A stretch of 57,909 nucleotides of DNA, taken from NCBI GenBank assembly GCA_028874215.1, contig JAPPLF010000070.1, positions 1-57,909 of the forward strand. The letters are read 5' to 3'. Below, in pieces: positions 27,791-36,685 of this stretch. The position numbers and the translations under genes were made by a program. Origin of the DNA: Acidobacteriota bacterium (GTDB taxonomy: Bacteria; Acidobacteriota; UBA6911; RPQK01; JAJDTT01). Under the pieces are notes generated by a model, which worked only from the letters and a program-made list of their open reading frames with translations, was not told the DNA's origin and ran no database searches. Position 1 is the first letter of the stretch, and every line of letters starts with the position of its first letter.

Positions 27791-30066
27791 GGCGGCGGCT
27801 CCCTTCCCTCGTTCGATCCGGCAGGTAGCGACTGCTTCAATTCGGCCATCTTGGTCTTCAGGGCGCGACGGCCGTATTCGTTCACCACGGCGATGGCGCC
27901 CAGGTCGGTGGGGGTGCGAGCCACTCGGGCGTATGACAGCGTGGCTTGGCGTAGCGTCTCGAATGCCTTCCGTGCCTGCGCGAGGGCGTCGGCAATCCGC
28001 CCGTCGGCCTCTGCAGTGGCCGCGTGGTGCAACGTCTCGACCGCTTCCACGTAGCCGGCGCCAAACTCGAGGCGCCCCACCCAGAAGTCCGGATACCACC
28101 GGCCCGCCGGCGTCGCTTCGGCCCGCGCCCGCCGTGCCGTCTCCAAGGCGCTCTCGTACTCGCGCCGCGCCTTGCCCATGTAGTCGGGAGCGGGACCCGG
28201 CTTCCAATACTTCATCATCATGCGCGGCACCGGGAACGCCATCGCGGAACGGGAGGGAGCGAGGACCATGGTCAGCGTCGCTGCCTCCACCTGGTGAAAC
28301 GCCTCGAGCAGACTCTCCCCGCAGGAAGTCCCGCAGACCGCGGCCAGAAGATCGCGGCCCACGGCGTCCGGTGTGGCCTCTGCGTCCCAGGCCGCCCGAG
28401 CCATGTAGGCCAACGGCCAGTCGTGATCTCCGGGGAAGCGTTCCCGCGCGATGAATCCCGCCCAGGTGCTGCGCCTCATCACGGGAAAAATCTTGTGCAG
28501 CGTGTTGGGGGTCAGTTGCGGCACCAACCCCAGGACGTCGTCGTCGATGGTCATGTGCAGGATCCCGGGAGCCTGCTGCGAAGCCAGGGCCGTAAGGACC
28601 TGCGGACGGCTCAGCAACAACACCGGATTGTTCTCCGGGTGGGCCGAGATCTGCCAGCCGCCGGGAAGAATGCGGTCGAGGATGGGGTACAGCTCCTCGG
28701 CCGGCTCCCCGTAGACGAATGGAATTTCGGGCCGGAGCGTTCCCGCCAGCACACTCGGGTCGCGCAGCAGGCGGTCGTAGAAGTAGAGGGCCGCGATGTC
28801 CCCCTTCACCATGTTCACCGCCCGCTCCACTCCCCGGTTCCAGCCCTTCCGGTTCGCGGCTGCGGCCAGCAGGTCCGGTAGGGAGACGACCTGGCCGACG
28901 CCGTACTTCTCGTCCAGCGCCTTCCAGGCCCGCTCGTATTCATCCGTCCACTGGCGAAACTCCGGCATCCAGACGGTCAGGTAGTCCACCTCGGGATAGG
29001 TGTCGACGGCGTGCCGCAGGACCGCAATCGCCAATTCGTAGAGCTGTGGGTCATCCAACGACGTGGTGGCCCCGGGAACCACCGTCAGCCCGGTGAGGAT
29101 GGAGCTCTTCTCCGCCCCGTCAAGCAAGGGGGCGAACTCCGGCGTGAAGTCGGTGGTGGGCACCGAGAGATCGCAGTCCATGCCCCGGCGGTGCGCGTGT
29201 TCGATCAGGCTGTGGACCTGACGCTCGCCGGCGGCCATGGTCTCCTCGTAGCTGCCTCCCAGGGGCAGGTCCGGATTCCAGAATTCCTCCGCGTCCTCGA
29301 ACAGCTCCCGTCCCCACATGTCCGGAGTGATGGGATAGCGGTAGCCGTACCAGAGGGAGGCCGAACGCCGTTGGATTCCCTTGTGCTCCCAGTGCAGCCA
29401 GGGCTGCCAGCCATAGGCGTAGATGTTCATGCGCGTGAACTTCATCTTCGCCAACTGGTCGATCAGGATGTGAAAGTCGGCCACTCCCCACGCCTCGCCG
29501 CTGGCGGCAAAGTCCTGGAAGGTCGGATGCCCGCGAATGCGAAAGACCGGCTCCATAACCTCGTCCAGTTCGGGAAGCACGAAGTCCTCCTTCCCCTCGG
29601 GAAGGACGTCGCGGTCGATCAGGTAACGCACTCCCCAGCGCTCCGCCAGTTCGTAGACCGCCCACAGCGTCGCCTTCGGGCTGCCGCCCCCCAAGATCAG
29701 GGCAGGCCGCCCGTCCAGCTCCGACCGCCGCAACACGATCCCCTGGTCGGTCACCTCCGGAAAGGGCTGTCCAGCGGTTGCCCTTTTCACCGTCGCATTG
29801 GTCTGGGGATTGCCGATCAGGAACAAGACTTGGTCGGTGGACGACGCGTGCCGTTCCGGATAAGCCTGAATTCCGTAGAGCTTGGACAGGTAGTCACACA
29901 GCTCCCGGGCCGCGAAACGCTCCAGTTCCGGCGCCGCGCTGCCTATCACGACGCCCACGCTAGGCAGTTCCCCGGCCAGCCTGCACGCCGGACTGGAGCA
30001 GAGGAGGAGCAGGGTCAATCCCAATGCCGCTGGGAACGGATACCTCCAACGGCGGCGAGACTCCAT
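27787..30066 (-). CDS. GH67N-like/TIM-barrel glycosidase-like lipoprotein, paralog D
   Basis: A 759-residue protein from ATG 30066 (AGAGG upstream), the first gene of the probable seven-gene operon. A basic N-terminus and leucine-rich stretch end in a possible lipobox (SPAC, about residue 27). Shared blocks: APELERFAARELCDYLSKLY, LWAVYELAERWGVRYL, RGHPTFQDF, DQLAKMKFTRMNIY, LHWEHKGIQRR, MPEFRQWTDEYERAW, RERFPGDHDWPLAYMARAAW, FWVGRLEFGAG. Close similarity to paralog C in the lipoprotein leader and in GAERS-type blocks suggests a recent duplication. The longer frame to 30183 places coding sequence upstream of the signal peptide and was rejected. Confidence 0.82.
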   Translation of the reverse strand: MESRRRWRYPFPAALGLTLLLLCSSPACRLAGELPSVGVVIGSAAPELERFAARELCDYLSKLYGIQAYPERHASSTDQVLFLIGNPQTNATVKRATAGQPFPEVTDQGIVLRRSELDGRPALILGGGSPKATLWAVYELAERWGVRYLIDRDVLPEGKEDFVLPELDEVMEPVFRIRGHPTFQDFAASGEAWGVADFHILIDQLAKMKFTRMNIYAYGWQPWLHWEHKGIQRRSASLWYGYRYPITPDMWGRELFEDAEEFWNPDLPLGGSYEETMAAGERQVHSLIEHAHRRGMDCDLSVPTTDFTPEFAPLLDGAEKSSILTGLTVVPGATTSLDDPQLYELAIAVLRHAVDTYPEVDYLTVWMPEFRQWTDEYERAWKALDEKYGVGQVVSLPDLLAAAANRKGWNRGVERAVNMVKGDIAALYFYDRLLRDPSVLAGTLRPEIPFVYGEPAEELYPILDRILPGGWQISAHPENNPVLLLSRPQVLTALASQQAPGILHMTIDDDVLGLVPQLTPNTLHKIFPVMRRSTWAGFIARERFPGDHDWPLAYMARAAWDAEATPDAVGRDLLAAVCGTSCGESLLEAFHQVEAATLTMVLAPSRSAMAFPVPRMMMKYWKPGPAPDYMGKARREYESALETARRARAEATPAGRWYPDFWVGRLEFGAGYVEAVETLHHAATAEADGRIADALAQARKAFETLRQATLSYARVARTPTDLGAIAVVNEYGRRALKTKMAELKQSLPAGSNEGREPPP

Positions 30067-30405
30067 GACAGGCGACCTCTTTCGGCGGGACCTCCGAACA
30101 GAAAAATATGGACGGAGGAGGCGGGCGCGATTCTCAGATTGAACTACGCTGTCCGCGCGTTTTGCTTGAGGAAATTGTCCCAATGGGATTCACCAGTGTC
30201 AAGCGGGGTCGGGGATAGAGGCAAGAGGAAAGAGAGAGGAGGTTGGGTGGAGTGCTCACGCGCCGCCGCTTTTGGCGGCGGCCTGGCCAACTTGACTGGG
30301 TGGCGCCTGAGGTTTAATGTGGATTGCAAGATCGACAATCCTTTTTAGTGGTTTTTCCATGCGGTTCAGCCCTCTTGGCCCCTCGATGCTCAAGTAAAGG
30401 CAGGG
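30067..30405. other. Divergent intergenic region
   Basis: It separates the glycosidase-like operon (minus) from the GWxTD gene (plus) and must carry both promoters. A GC hairpin (CGCCGCC at 30261-30267, GGCGGCG at 30274-30280, six-base loop) and a terminator-like hairpin at 30321-30346 are visible. No gene is supported. Confidence 0.55.
30321..30346 (+). terminator. Terminator-like hairpin in the GWxTD leader
   Basis: GGATTG (30321-30326) pairs with CAATCC (30336-30341) and is followed by five T residues on the plus strand. No plus-strand gene ends here; it lies 60 bp before the GWxTD start, so it would act, if at all, in that gene's leader. Confidence 0.35.
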
Positions 30406-31974
30406 GTGCGGGATATGTTTTTGTTGTACTGTTTCCTTCTCATTCTTTGCGGAATCCCACCCGGATTTGGTCAGAATGATGGCTCCAGGGCCAAAAACGA
30501 AGAGTCTGTGGACTATTTCGAGAAGTGGCTCCGGGAAGACGCGATTTATATCATTACGGACGAAGAACGAGCCGTGTACGAGAGGCTGGTGGCGGAGGAG
30601 GAGAAGGAGCGGTTTATTGAACAGTTCTGGTCGAGGCGCGATCCGGATCCCAGAACCTCCGAAAACGAGTTTAAGACAGAGCATTATCGAAGAATCGCAT
30701 ACGCTAATGAACGTTTCAGCAGCGGCTACCCGGGTTGGAAGAGTGACCGGGGAAAGATTTATATCCTCCATGGGCCGCCGGCGGAGATCGAATCCCATTC
30801 TTCGGGTGAGAACTATCACCGGCCCATGACCGAGGGAGGCGGGTCCACCGCCGTCTACCCGTTCGAGATCTGGCGATACCGGCACATCGAAGGACTCGGC
30901 AACGACATCATCCTGGAGTTCGTCGACTCGACACTGTCCGGCCAATATCGATTGGCTGTGAACCCCGACGAAAAGGATGCACTCTTGTACTCGCCGGCTC
31001 GGGGGCCGACCCGATGGCAGGAGCTGGGGAGAAACTATCGCCTCATGTATTCGATGCGAGGCGATCCCTTCTACCGGTACAAGACCTACGCGTTCGTTCA
31101 GGGCGCCAAGGAGATCAAGTACGACGACCTCAAGAGGATTGTTGGGGTCAACGTCGAGTTCGAGGATCTGCCTTTTCAACTGCGCGAGGACTATTTCTCC
31201 CTCAACGCCGACGAGATTCTGGTTCCGGTCACCTTGCAGGTGGACAACCGTCAACTGACGTTCAAGCTGGAGAATGGGCGTCACGTCGCCCGGGTGGCCG
31301 TGTATGGGGTCGTGACCAGCCTCAGCAACCGGGTCGTCGCCGAGTTTGACCAAGACCTGATCACCTCATTCACTCCGCAGCAGCTGCAAATCGGCTTCCT
31401 GGGGACCTCCAGCTTCCAGAAAATCCTGCTTCTCCAGCGGAAACAGAGATACAAGCTGGACTTCGTGGTCAAGGATCTGAACGAGGGCAGGGTGGGAGTC
31501 CAACGCAAGGCGATCATTCCGGTGCCCTACAAGGCCGAGCGGCTGGCGGCCAGCTCGCTCCTCCTTTCGCCGGGCATTCAGGTTCTGGATGGCGTCCCCA
31601 ATCGGGAGGAGATGTTCGTCATCGGCGACGTCAAGGTCCTGCCCAACCTGCGCAAGACCTTCGATCCCCGGCAGTCGTTGTGCCTCTATTTCCAGATCTA
31701 CAACGCGGATATCGACCAGGAGACAATGAAGCCTCATCTGAGCGTGGCCTACCAGCTCCTGCAAAATGGCGAAGTCCTGAAGGTAAGGCCCGATCCCGAG
31801 GGACAGTCGATCCAGTATTCCTCCGATCAGAGGGTGGTCTTCATACAGTCCCTGAGTCTCGCCGGCCTGGAAACCGGAGACTATCGAATCGGGGTGGAGG
31901 TGGAGGACCGCTTGTCGGGAAACCATCTGCAACTGGCCGAGGACTTCACGGTCCGGCCCTTTCGAGCCGACTGA
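30406..31974 (+). CDS. GWxTD domain-containing protein
   Basis: A 522-residue exported protein. The leader is hydrophobic (residues 4-22, cleavage near GFGQ). The GWxTD domain spans about 35-130 (WLREDAIYIITDEER, EQFWSRRDPDP, GKIYILHGPP). The rest is beta-rich. This family is typical of Acidobacteriota and a few related phyla and has no established function. A GTG at 30406 follows AAAGG; an ATG three codons later is an equal alternative. It precedes a TPR protein by about 45 bp, and this pairing suggests a joint envelope role. Confidence 0.88.
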   Translation: MRDMFLLYCFLLILCGIPPGFGQNDGSRAKNEESVDYFEKWLREDAIYIITDEERAVYERLVAEEEKERFIEQFWSRRDPDPRTSENEFKTEHYRRIAYANERFSSGYPGWKSDRGKIYILHGPPAEIESHSSGENYHRPMTEGGGSTAVYPFEIWRYRHIEGLGNDIILEFVDSTLSGQYRLAVNPDEKDALLYSPARGPTRWQELGRNYRLMYSMRGDPFYRYKTYAFVQGAKEIKYDDLKRIVGVNVEFEDLPFQLREDYFSLNADEILVPVTLQVDNRQLTFKLENGRHVARVAVYGVVTSLSNRVVAEFDQDLITSFTPQQLQIGFLGTSSFQKILLLQRKQRYKLDFVVKDLNEGRVGVQRKAIIPVPYKAERLAASSLLLSPGIQVLDGVPNREEMFVIGDVKVLPNLRKTFDPRQSLCLYFQIYNADIDQETMKPHLSVAYQLLQNGEVLKVRPDPEGQSIQYSSDQRVVFIQSLSLAGLETGDYRIGVEVEDRLSGNHLQLAEDFTVRPFRAD

Positions 31975-32019
31975 CCGCCCGGCGGAATTCGTCTTTCCCC
32001 TTTCGTGCGCAGGTTTCAA

Positions 32020-33108
32020 ATGGCGTCGAGCATGTCGAGACGCGGAATGGAACGGCCCGGCACGGCCGCGTTGGCGGCGTTGGTCTTGATGCTCGCGTCA
32101 ACCCCCGGCCTGCTGCCGGCATCCCCGGCCCCTTCCATCCTCCCAAGCGGGAAGACGGCCGCGTCCCAGGCCACGGAGGCTGCAGGCGGTCCGTTCGAGG
32201 AAGCCGAACGGCTGTTTCGCGAGCGGAACTTCCCCGCCGCGGAGCCGCTCTTCCGCCGGATCCCCAACACGAGTTCCCATTACCCGAAAGCGCAACTTCG
32301 GCTGGGGACGATCTACTACGCGGCAGGCCAGCCCGATTTGGCCGAGGTATTCCTCCGCACCCACCTCCGGCTTCGGCAATCTCCCGAAGGCCACACCCTG
32401 TTGGCGGGCGTCCTGCTCAATCAGGGGAAATTCGACCCGGCCATCGAATCGGCCCGGAAGGCCATCGCCCTGGACAAGGGTTACGCAAGAGCCCACACGG
32501 CGTTGGGCATGATCTACGCCACGATGGAGGATTTTCCCAAGGCCCTGGCCGCCTTCCGGAGCGCTCTGGGGCTGGACGACAGGGACGCCAATACGTGGTT
32601 TCTGCTGGGGCGCTCCTATTTCCTCTCCCATCAGCCGGCAATGGCCCGCGAGGCGCTGGAGAACGCTCTGCAGCTCAATCCGCAGGTGGTCGAGATCTAT
32701 TCACAGTTGGCGCAGACCCTGGCCCGGTTGGGAGAATCCGTCCGGGCCGAGGAGGTCTTCGCGCAGGGAGTCGAGAAAAACCGCCTCCGGACGCCCCCGG
32801 ACAAGGGGATTCATATCGCTTACGGGCTGTTCCTCGCCGGGTTGGACCGGGGGGAGGAGAGTTGCCAGCAGTTCAGAGCGGTGACCCGGTTCTCCCCTCA
32901 GGACCCGGAAGCGCACTACGAACTCGCCAAGGTGCTCTTCCAGATGAAACGCTTTGCAGAAGCGGCGCGCGCAGCGGATCGTGCAGTGACTCTGGACCGC
33001 TCCGACTATCGGATCCACTACCTGATGGCCCGAATCTACACGGCCCTGGGCGATGCGGGCAAAGCTGAGGAACATGCCCGAAACGCCGTCTACGTGGAGC
33101 AGAAGTAA
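32020..33108 (+). CDS. Exported TPR-repeat protein
   Basis: A 362-residue protein with an N-terminal leader (about residues 12-35, LAALVLMLASTPGLLPASPAP). About eight tetratricopeptide repeats then follow, with the W/L-G-Y-A-F-A-P spacing visible in PKAQLRLGTIYYAAGQPDLAEVF, ARAHTALGMIYATMEDFPKAL, ANTWFLLGRSYFLSHQPAMA and DPEAHYELAKVLFQMKRFAEA. TPR arrays mediate protein contacts. The start codon could be GTG 32005, ATG 32020 or ATG 32032; 32020 has AGG at suitable distance. It is cotranscribed with the GWxTD gene. Confidence 0.82.
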   Translation: MASSMSRRGMERPGTAALAALVLMLASTPGLLPASPAPSILPSGKTAASQATEAAGGPFEEAERLFRERNFPAAEPLFRRIPNTSSHYPKAQLRLGTIYYAAGQPDLAEVFLRTHLRLRQSPEGHTLLAGVLLNQGKFDPAIESARKAIALDKGYARAHTALGMIYATMEDFPKALAAFRSALGLDDRDANTWFLLGRSYFLSHQPAMAREALENALQLNPQVVEIYSQLAQTLARLGESVRAEEVFAQGVEKNRLRTPPDKGIHIAYGLFLAGLDRGEESCQQFRAVTRFSPQDPEAHYELAKVLFQMKRFAEAARAADRAVTLDRSDYRIHYLMARIYTALGDAGKAEEHARNAVYVEQK

Positions 33109-33190
33109 GGGGTCGAGCCCGGTACGCCGGTAGTTCGGGCAACGGAAAAACCGGCAGGAGAATTGACCTTGCCGAGTCGAAATGGGCAAA

Positions 33191-33448
33191 TCACGGCGTG
33201 GACCGCTTCCCGATCCACTCGCGAAGCGCCTCGTTGATTCGTGTCTGCCAACCGCGCCCACCCGCTCTGAAGTGGTCGATCACATCCTGGGACAACCGGA
33301 TCGTGGTGGACACTTTCGGTCTGGCAACCGGTGGACGGCCGCGACGAACGGGCGCCTTGGCAAACTTCTCCGGCCACCCGTCCCTGGACAGATCCGGCGC
33401 AGTGTCCGGATCAAAATCTCGAGGTATAGAGCCTTCGTTCGCGTTCAT
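33191..33448 (-). CDS. brnA: BrnA-type antitoxin
   Basis: An 85-residue antitoxin with a ribbon-helix-helix domain in the C-terminal half (RGRPPVARPKVSTTIRLSQDVIDHFRAGG, then GWQTRINEALREWI, the BrnA signature). It overlaps the 3' end of the BrnT frame by 38 bp, the normal brnTA arrangement. It should bind BrnT and the operon operator. Confidence 0.9.
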   Translation of the reverse strand: MNANEGSIPRDFDPDTAPDLSRDGWPEKFAKAPVRRGRPPVARPKVSTTIRLSQDVIDHFRAGGRGWQTRINEALREWIGKRSTP

Positions 33449-33683
33449 TGGCCTTCCTCATGCTGATGATCCGACGCGCTTTGCTACGAGGTGTCCAGAC
33501 AAGGACCACCATCGTTGCGTCGAGATAGCCGACAGTGATGAAACGGTTCTCGCCATAGTCTCGCCGGTCGTCCACTACGGTAAGCGTGTCGCCGGTGAAC
33601 ACGTCGCCGGCGCGAGCCATGTCCAGCCCGCGGGCCTCAAGTGTAGCCTCCCGCTTGGCCGCGTCGAATTCGATCCACGCGAT
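33411..33683 (-). CDS. brnT: BrnT-type toxin, start codon unclear
   Basis: The frame reads WIEFDAAKREATLEARGLDM, then DVFTGDTLTVVDDRRDYGENRF, ITVGYLDATMVVLVWTPRSK and ARRIISMRKANERERRLY, covering the whole BrnT ribonuclease family pattern in about 90 residues. However, the frame has a stop at 33684-33686 and no ATG, GTG or TTG before the conserved IEFD block. The first codon after the stop is ATC. An internal ATG at 33620 would give only 69 residues and lose the first strand and helix. Either translation starts at a rare codon or the start has been lost, leaving an inactive toxin beside an intact antitoxin. Confidence 0.72.
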   Translation of the reverse strand: MAWIEFDAAKREATLEARGLDMARAGDVFTGDTLTVVDDRRDYGENRFITVGYLDATMVVLVWTPRSKARRIISMRKANERERRLYTSRF

Positions 33684-33705
33684 TTATTGTTACTACGATA
33701 AATCG
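33680..33705. promoter_or_regulatory. Inverted repeat at the brnTA start, probable operator
   Basis: CGATTTAT (33680-33687) and ATAAATCG (33698-33705) form perfect 8-bp arms with a 10-bp spacer, immediately at the start of the BrnT frame. BrnA-type proteins autorepress, so this is the likely binding site. The right-hand part of the 33621-33791 interval otherwise shows nothing. Confidence 0.55.
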
Positions 33706-33791
33706 AGTGCGTCAAGAATTCGTACTAGCCTGGCAGCCGCGAGCCAGTCATGCACTTGGGGACTCGGTTCGAAATGGGGACGGTAGGAACA

Positions 33792-35558
33792 CTAATTTGC
33801 AGGCCCGGGCTCCTCGACCCGGAGCACCTGATCGGCATGAACGCCGGTCAATACCTGACGGACTCCACTGGGCCATCGGATTTCAAGCCGTTTGACGGAG
33901 GCGTCCGGTCCCAGGCCGAAGTGGACGCGGCGGTCGCTGGAACCGCCGTAGCCGACGCTGGTGGTCACGTGGTTGTGTTGAACCCCGCCGGCCGACTCCA
34001 GGACCAGCTTGGCGCCGATCCCGTCCCGATTGCTTTGGGTCCCCACCAACTCCACCAGCAGCCAGTGTTGGCTTTCCGGGGACACATTTCGAAAGATTCT
34101 CGCCGGTTCGTCGAAGCGGGTCGCCACGATGTCGACCCGGCCGTCGTTGTCCAGGTCTCCGAAGGCGCAGCCGCGGTGGGCGCCAGCCGTCTGGAAGCCG
34201 GCTCCGGCGCCGCCCGAATGGTCCACGAAGCGGCCGCCCCGGTTGGCGAAGACGGCGTTTCGCTGCCGGTAGGGGTAGTTGGTAATGATGTGGTCGATGT
34301 CCTCGATGTAGGAGTTCGCCGAAAAAAGGTCCTTCCAACCGTCGTTGTTCAGGTCGTAGATCCCGTTGCTCCATCCGCTCATGGTGATGCTGAGCCGGGC
34401 CAGCTCGCTGCGGCGGGTGAAGTCGTCGAAGATCCCGCCTCCCTCGTTGTGGTAGTAGGGGAAGGTCTCGTTGGTCAACGCGGTGATGAAGAGATCGGGC
34501 CGGCCGTCGTTGTCGATGTCCCGGAAATCCACGCCCATGCAGGAGAGCATCCTGCCGTCGCCGTTGTAGGCGACGCCCGCGGGAATGCCACGCTCGGTAA
34601 ACGCGCCCTTCCCGTCGTTTTGAAACAGCAGGCTCCGCGCCTTGTCGTTGGCCACGAAGACGTCCAGGTCTCCGTCGTCGTCGTAATCGGCGAACGCCAC
34701 TCCCATTCCCTTCCCCACGTGCCGGCCGATCCCGGACTTCGCCGACACGTCGGTGAAGGTGCCGTTACCGTTGTTCCGGTAAAGAAAGTTCGGCAGAGGT
34801 TCGAAGTAGGAGGGATGGCAGTAGATGCGCACCTTGGTGTGCTCCCAGCCGCAGAAGGGGTCTTTGTCGAAATCCCAGACCACGTAGTTGGCCACGAAGA
34901 GGTCCAGCCAGCCGTCGTTGTCGTAGTCGAACCAGCCGGCCGCGACCGCCCAGGTCTTGCCGAAACGGGGATGAATTCCCGCGACGCCCGCCTTGTCCGT
35001 CACGTCGGAAAAGGTCCCGTCGCCGTTGTTGCGGTACAACTGGTTCCGATTGACCCCCGCCACGTAGAGATCCTGCCAACCGTCGTTGTCGTAGTCGGCG
35101 GCCCCCGCCGCCATCGTATAGCCCTTTCCCTGGACGCCGGCCGCCATTGTCACGTCGCGGAAGGTCCCGTTCCCCTGGTTTCGATAGAGGCGGTTGAAGT
35201 ACTTGGGGCCCGTCTTTTCGAGCGCCGGTATCTCGGCGCCGTTGACCAGATAGATGTCCAGGTACCCGTCGTTGTCGTAGTCGAAGAGTGCGACGCCCGC
35301 GATCATGGGCTCGATCTGGTACTTGCGGGGGGTGGCGGAGTTCCGCAGAACGAAGTCGACGCCTGAGGCGGGGCCCAGTTCTTCGAACACGACCGGCGCA
35401 ACGCTTTGTCCCGCAGCTTGGCCACCGGCTACCCAGGACTGTGACAACGTGCTCCCGAGCACCGGCAACAACAGCGAAAGGGATATCCGAGGCAGTGGAC
35501 CGAAGAGGGCACCCACAAGGGGCGCCCCTACCGGATTCGATCTCGAGATTCGAATCAT
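33792..35558 (-). CDS. CRTAC1 family FG-GAP/ASPIC-UnbV protein
   Basis: A 588-residue secreted beta-propeller protein. At least eight VCBS/FG-GAP calcium-binding repeats with the DYDNDGxxDLY/F pattern cover about residues 85-480 (FDYDNDGYLDIYLVNG, ADYDNDGWQDLYVAG, FDYDNDGWLDLFVAN, ADYDDDGDLDVFVAND). The ASPIC/UnbV domain forms the C-terminus (LLVELVGTQSNRDGIGAKL, RLEIRWPSG). The family is abundant in Acidobacteriota; its function is not established. ATG 35558 overlaps the stop of the upstream oxidoreductase as ATGA, which fixes the start. Residues 10-17 (VGAPLVGA) before the signal core are encoded by an interspersed palindrome. Confidence 0.92.
   Translation of the reverse strand: MIRISRSNPVGAPLVGALFGPLPRISLSLLLPVLGSTLSQSWVAGGQAAGQSVAPVVFEELGPASGVDFVLRNSATPRKYQIEPMIAGVALFDYDNDGYLDIYLVNGAEIPALEKTGPKYFNRLYRNQGNGTFRDVTMAAGVQGKGYTMAAGAADYDNDGWQDLYVAGVNRNQLYRNNGDGTFSDVTDKAGVAGIHPRFGKTWAVAAGWFDYDNDGWLDLFVANYVVWDFDKDPFCGWEHTKVRIYCHPSYFEPLPNFLYRNNGNGTFTDVSAKSGIGRHVGKGMGVAFADYDDDGDLDVFVANDKARSLLFQNDGKGAFTERGIPAGVAYNGDGRMLSCMGVDFRDIDNDGRPDLFITALTNETFPYYHNEGGGIFDDFTRRSELARLSITMSGWSNGIYDLNNDGWKDLFSANSYIEDIDHIITNYPYRQRNAVFANRGGRFVDHSGGAGAGFQTAGAHRGCAFGDLDNDGRVDIVATRFDEPARIFRNVSPESQHWLLVELVGTQSNRDGIGAKLVLESAGGVQHNHVTTSVGYGGSSDRRVHFGLGPDASVKRLEIRWPSGVRQVLTGVHADQVLRVEEPGPAN
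35507..35528. repeat. Interspersed palindrome, GGCACCC subfamily, inside CRTAC1 signal peptide
   Basis: GGGCACCC-ACAA-GGGGCGCCCC, with one mismatch, followed by CTACC. It is nearly the same as the copy at 25.54 kb. Here it is translated, coding for the n-region of the signal peptide. Confidence 0.72.
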
Positions 35559-36598
35559 TCCAGACCCGGGTAGAGTGGGAGCTGAACCCACTCTCCCTCC
35601 ATGCTCTTGGACCGGTTTGCGGCTTCGATCAGCTCCACGCAGCGGAGCCCTTCCCGCCAGGTCAGACAGGGGTCGGTCCCGTCGGTGATCCAGCGGACGA
35701 ACTCTCGTGTCTCCTTCCGCAAGGCCTCCTCGGCGCCGACGGGGTTGCCGCCCGGCTCCTCGAACCGCTCATGGTGCTCGTCGGATTCCGTCAGCAACTG
35801 CCAGTAGAGGTCGATGTGCTGAAACGACGTGACCAGCCGCATTCCCCCCCGGCTGCAGACGACGTCGGCGCCGTAGACCTGCCGGTACCGGGTCAGGGGA
35901 TAAGACAGGGACACCCCCAGGAAGCCGGTCGCTCCCGACGCGAAGCGGAGCAGGACGTGGATCGAGTCGGAGAAGTCATAGCGGGAGTCTATCCCAGGCC
36001 CGCAGACGGCGCTCACCGCCGCCACGTCGCCGCACATGGCGCGCATCCAGTCGAGTTCGTGGACCCCCGAGCAGGCCAGGACTCCTCCGCTCTCGGCCTG
36101 CCGGGTCCACCAGCCCTGAAAGCCGTCTTGACGCGCGTCGAAGTAACCGATGGTGGACATGGCATGGACCGGTCCCAAGAGTTCCCGAAGCTGGATCATC
36201 CGGGCCCAGGGAGGACGCAGCCGGCGCTTTTGCCCCACCATCAGGCGAACTCCGGCGTTTCGGCAGGCGCGCACCATCTCCCAGCAATCCGGCACGGTGG
36301 GAGCCATGGCCTTCTCACAGAACACGTGCTTGCCGCATCCGGCCGCGGCCACCGCCATGGGCCGGTGGAGGTGGTTCGGCCCCGTCAGGGCCACCGCATC
36401 GATCTCGGCCTCCTCCAGCAGGCGCCGGTAGTCTTCGTACTGGGGAACGTCGCGGCCCGTCATTTCCAGAAACCGGGCCCTGGCTTCCGGATTGGGATCG
36501 CAGATGGCCGTCACCTTCGCCACCTCGTTGATGTACTGGGCCAGAAAGGGCGAGAAGTTGCCCGTGCCGAGCATGCCGAAACGAACTCGTTGGCTCAT
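35555..36598 (-). CDS. Gfo/Idh/MocA family oxidoreductase
   Basis: A 347-residue cytoplasmic NAD(P)-dependent oxidoreductase. The N-terminal Rossmann domain has GMLGTGNFSPF (about 8-18) and the catalytic-Lys segment FCEKAMAPT (near 95). The C-terminal alpha/beta domain carries SGGVLACSGVHELDWM, including the Asp/His region used by the family. It probably oxidises a sugar or cyclitol derivative. The start at 36598 has GGGAG eight bases upstream; a GTG nine bases earlier is less well placed. It is translationally coupled to the CRTAC1 gene. Confidence 0.9.
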   Translation of the reverse strand: MSQRVRFGMLGTGNFSPFLAQYINEVAKVTAICDPNPEARARFLEMTGRDVPQYEDYRRLLEEAEIDAVALTGPNHLHRPMAVAAAGCGKHVFCEKAMAPTVPDCWEMVRACRNAGVRLMVGQKRRLRPPWARMIQLRELLGPVHAMSTIGYFDARQDGFQGWWTRQAESGGVLACSGVHELDWMRAMCGDVAAVSAVCGPGIDSRYDFSDSIHVLLRFASGATGFLGVSLSYPLTRYRQVYGADVVCSRGGMRLVTSFQHIDLYWQLLTESDEHHERFEEPGGNPVGAEEALRKETREFVRWITDGTDPCLTWREGLRCVELIEAANRSKSMEGEWVQLPLYPGLE

Positions 36599-36685
36599 TG
36601 GAGACACTCCCGTGGTTCAGAGTCGGAAGGGATCGTCAGGAAGGGTCGAAGCAGTCCCGCCACGTTTCTTCAGAGGTATCGTCGC

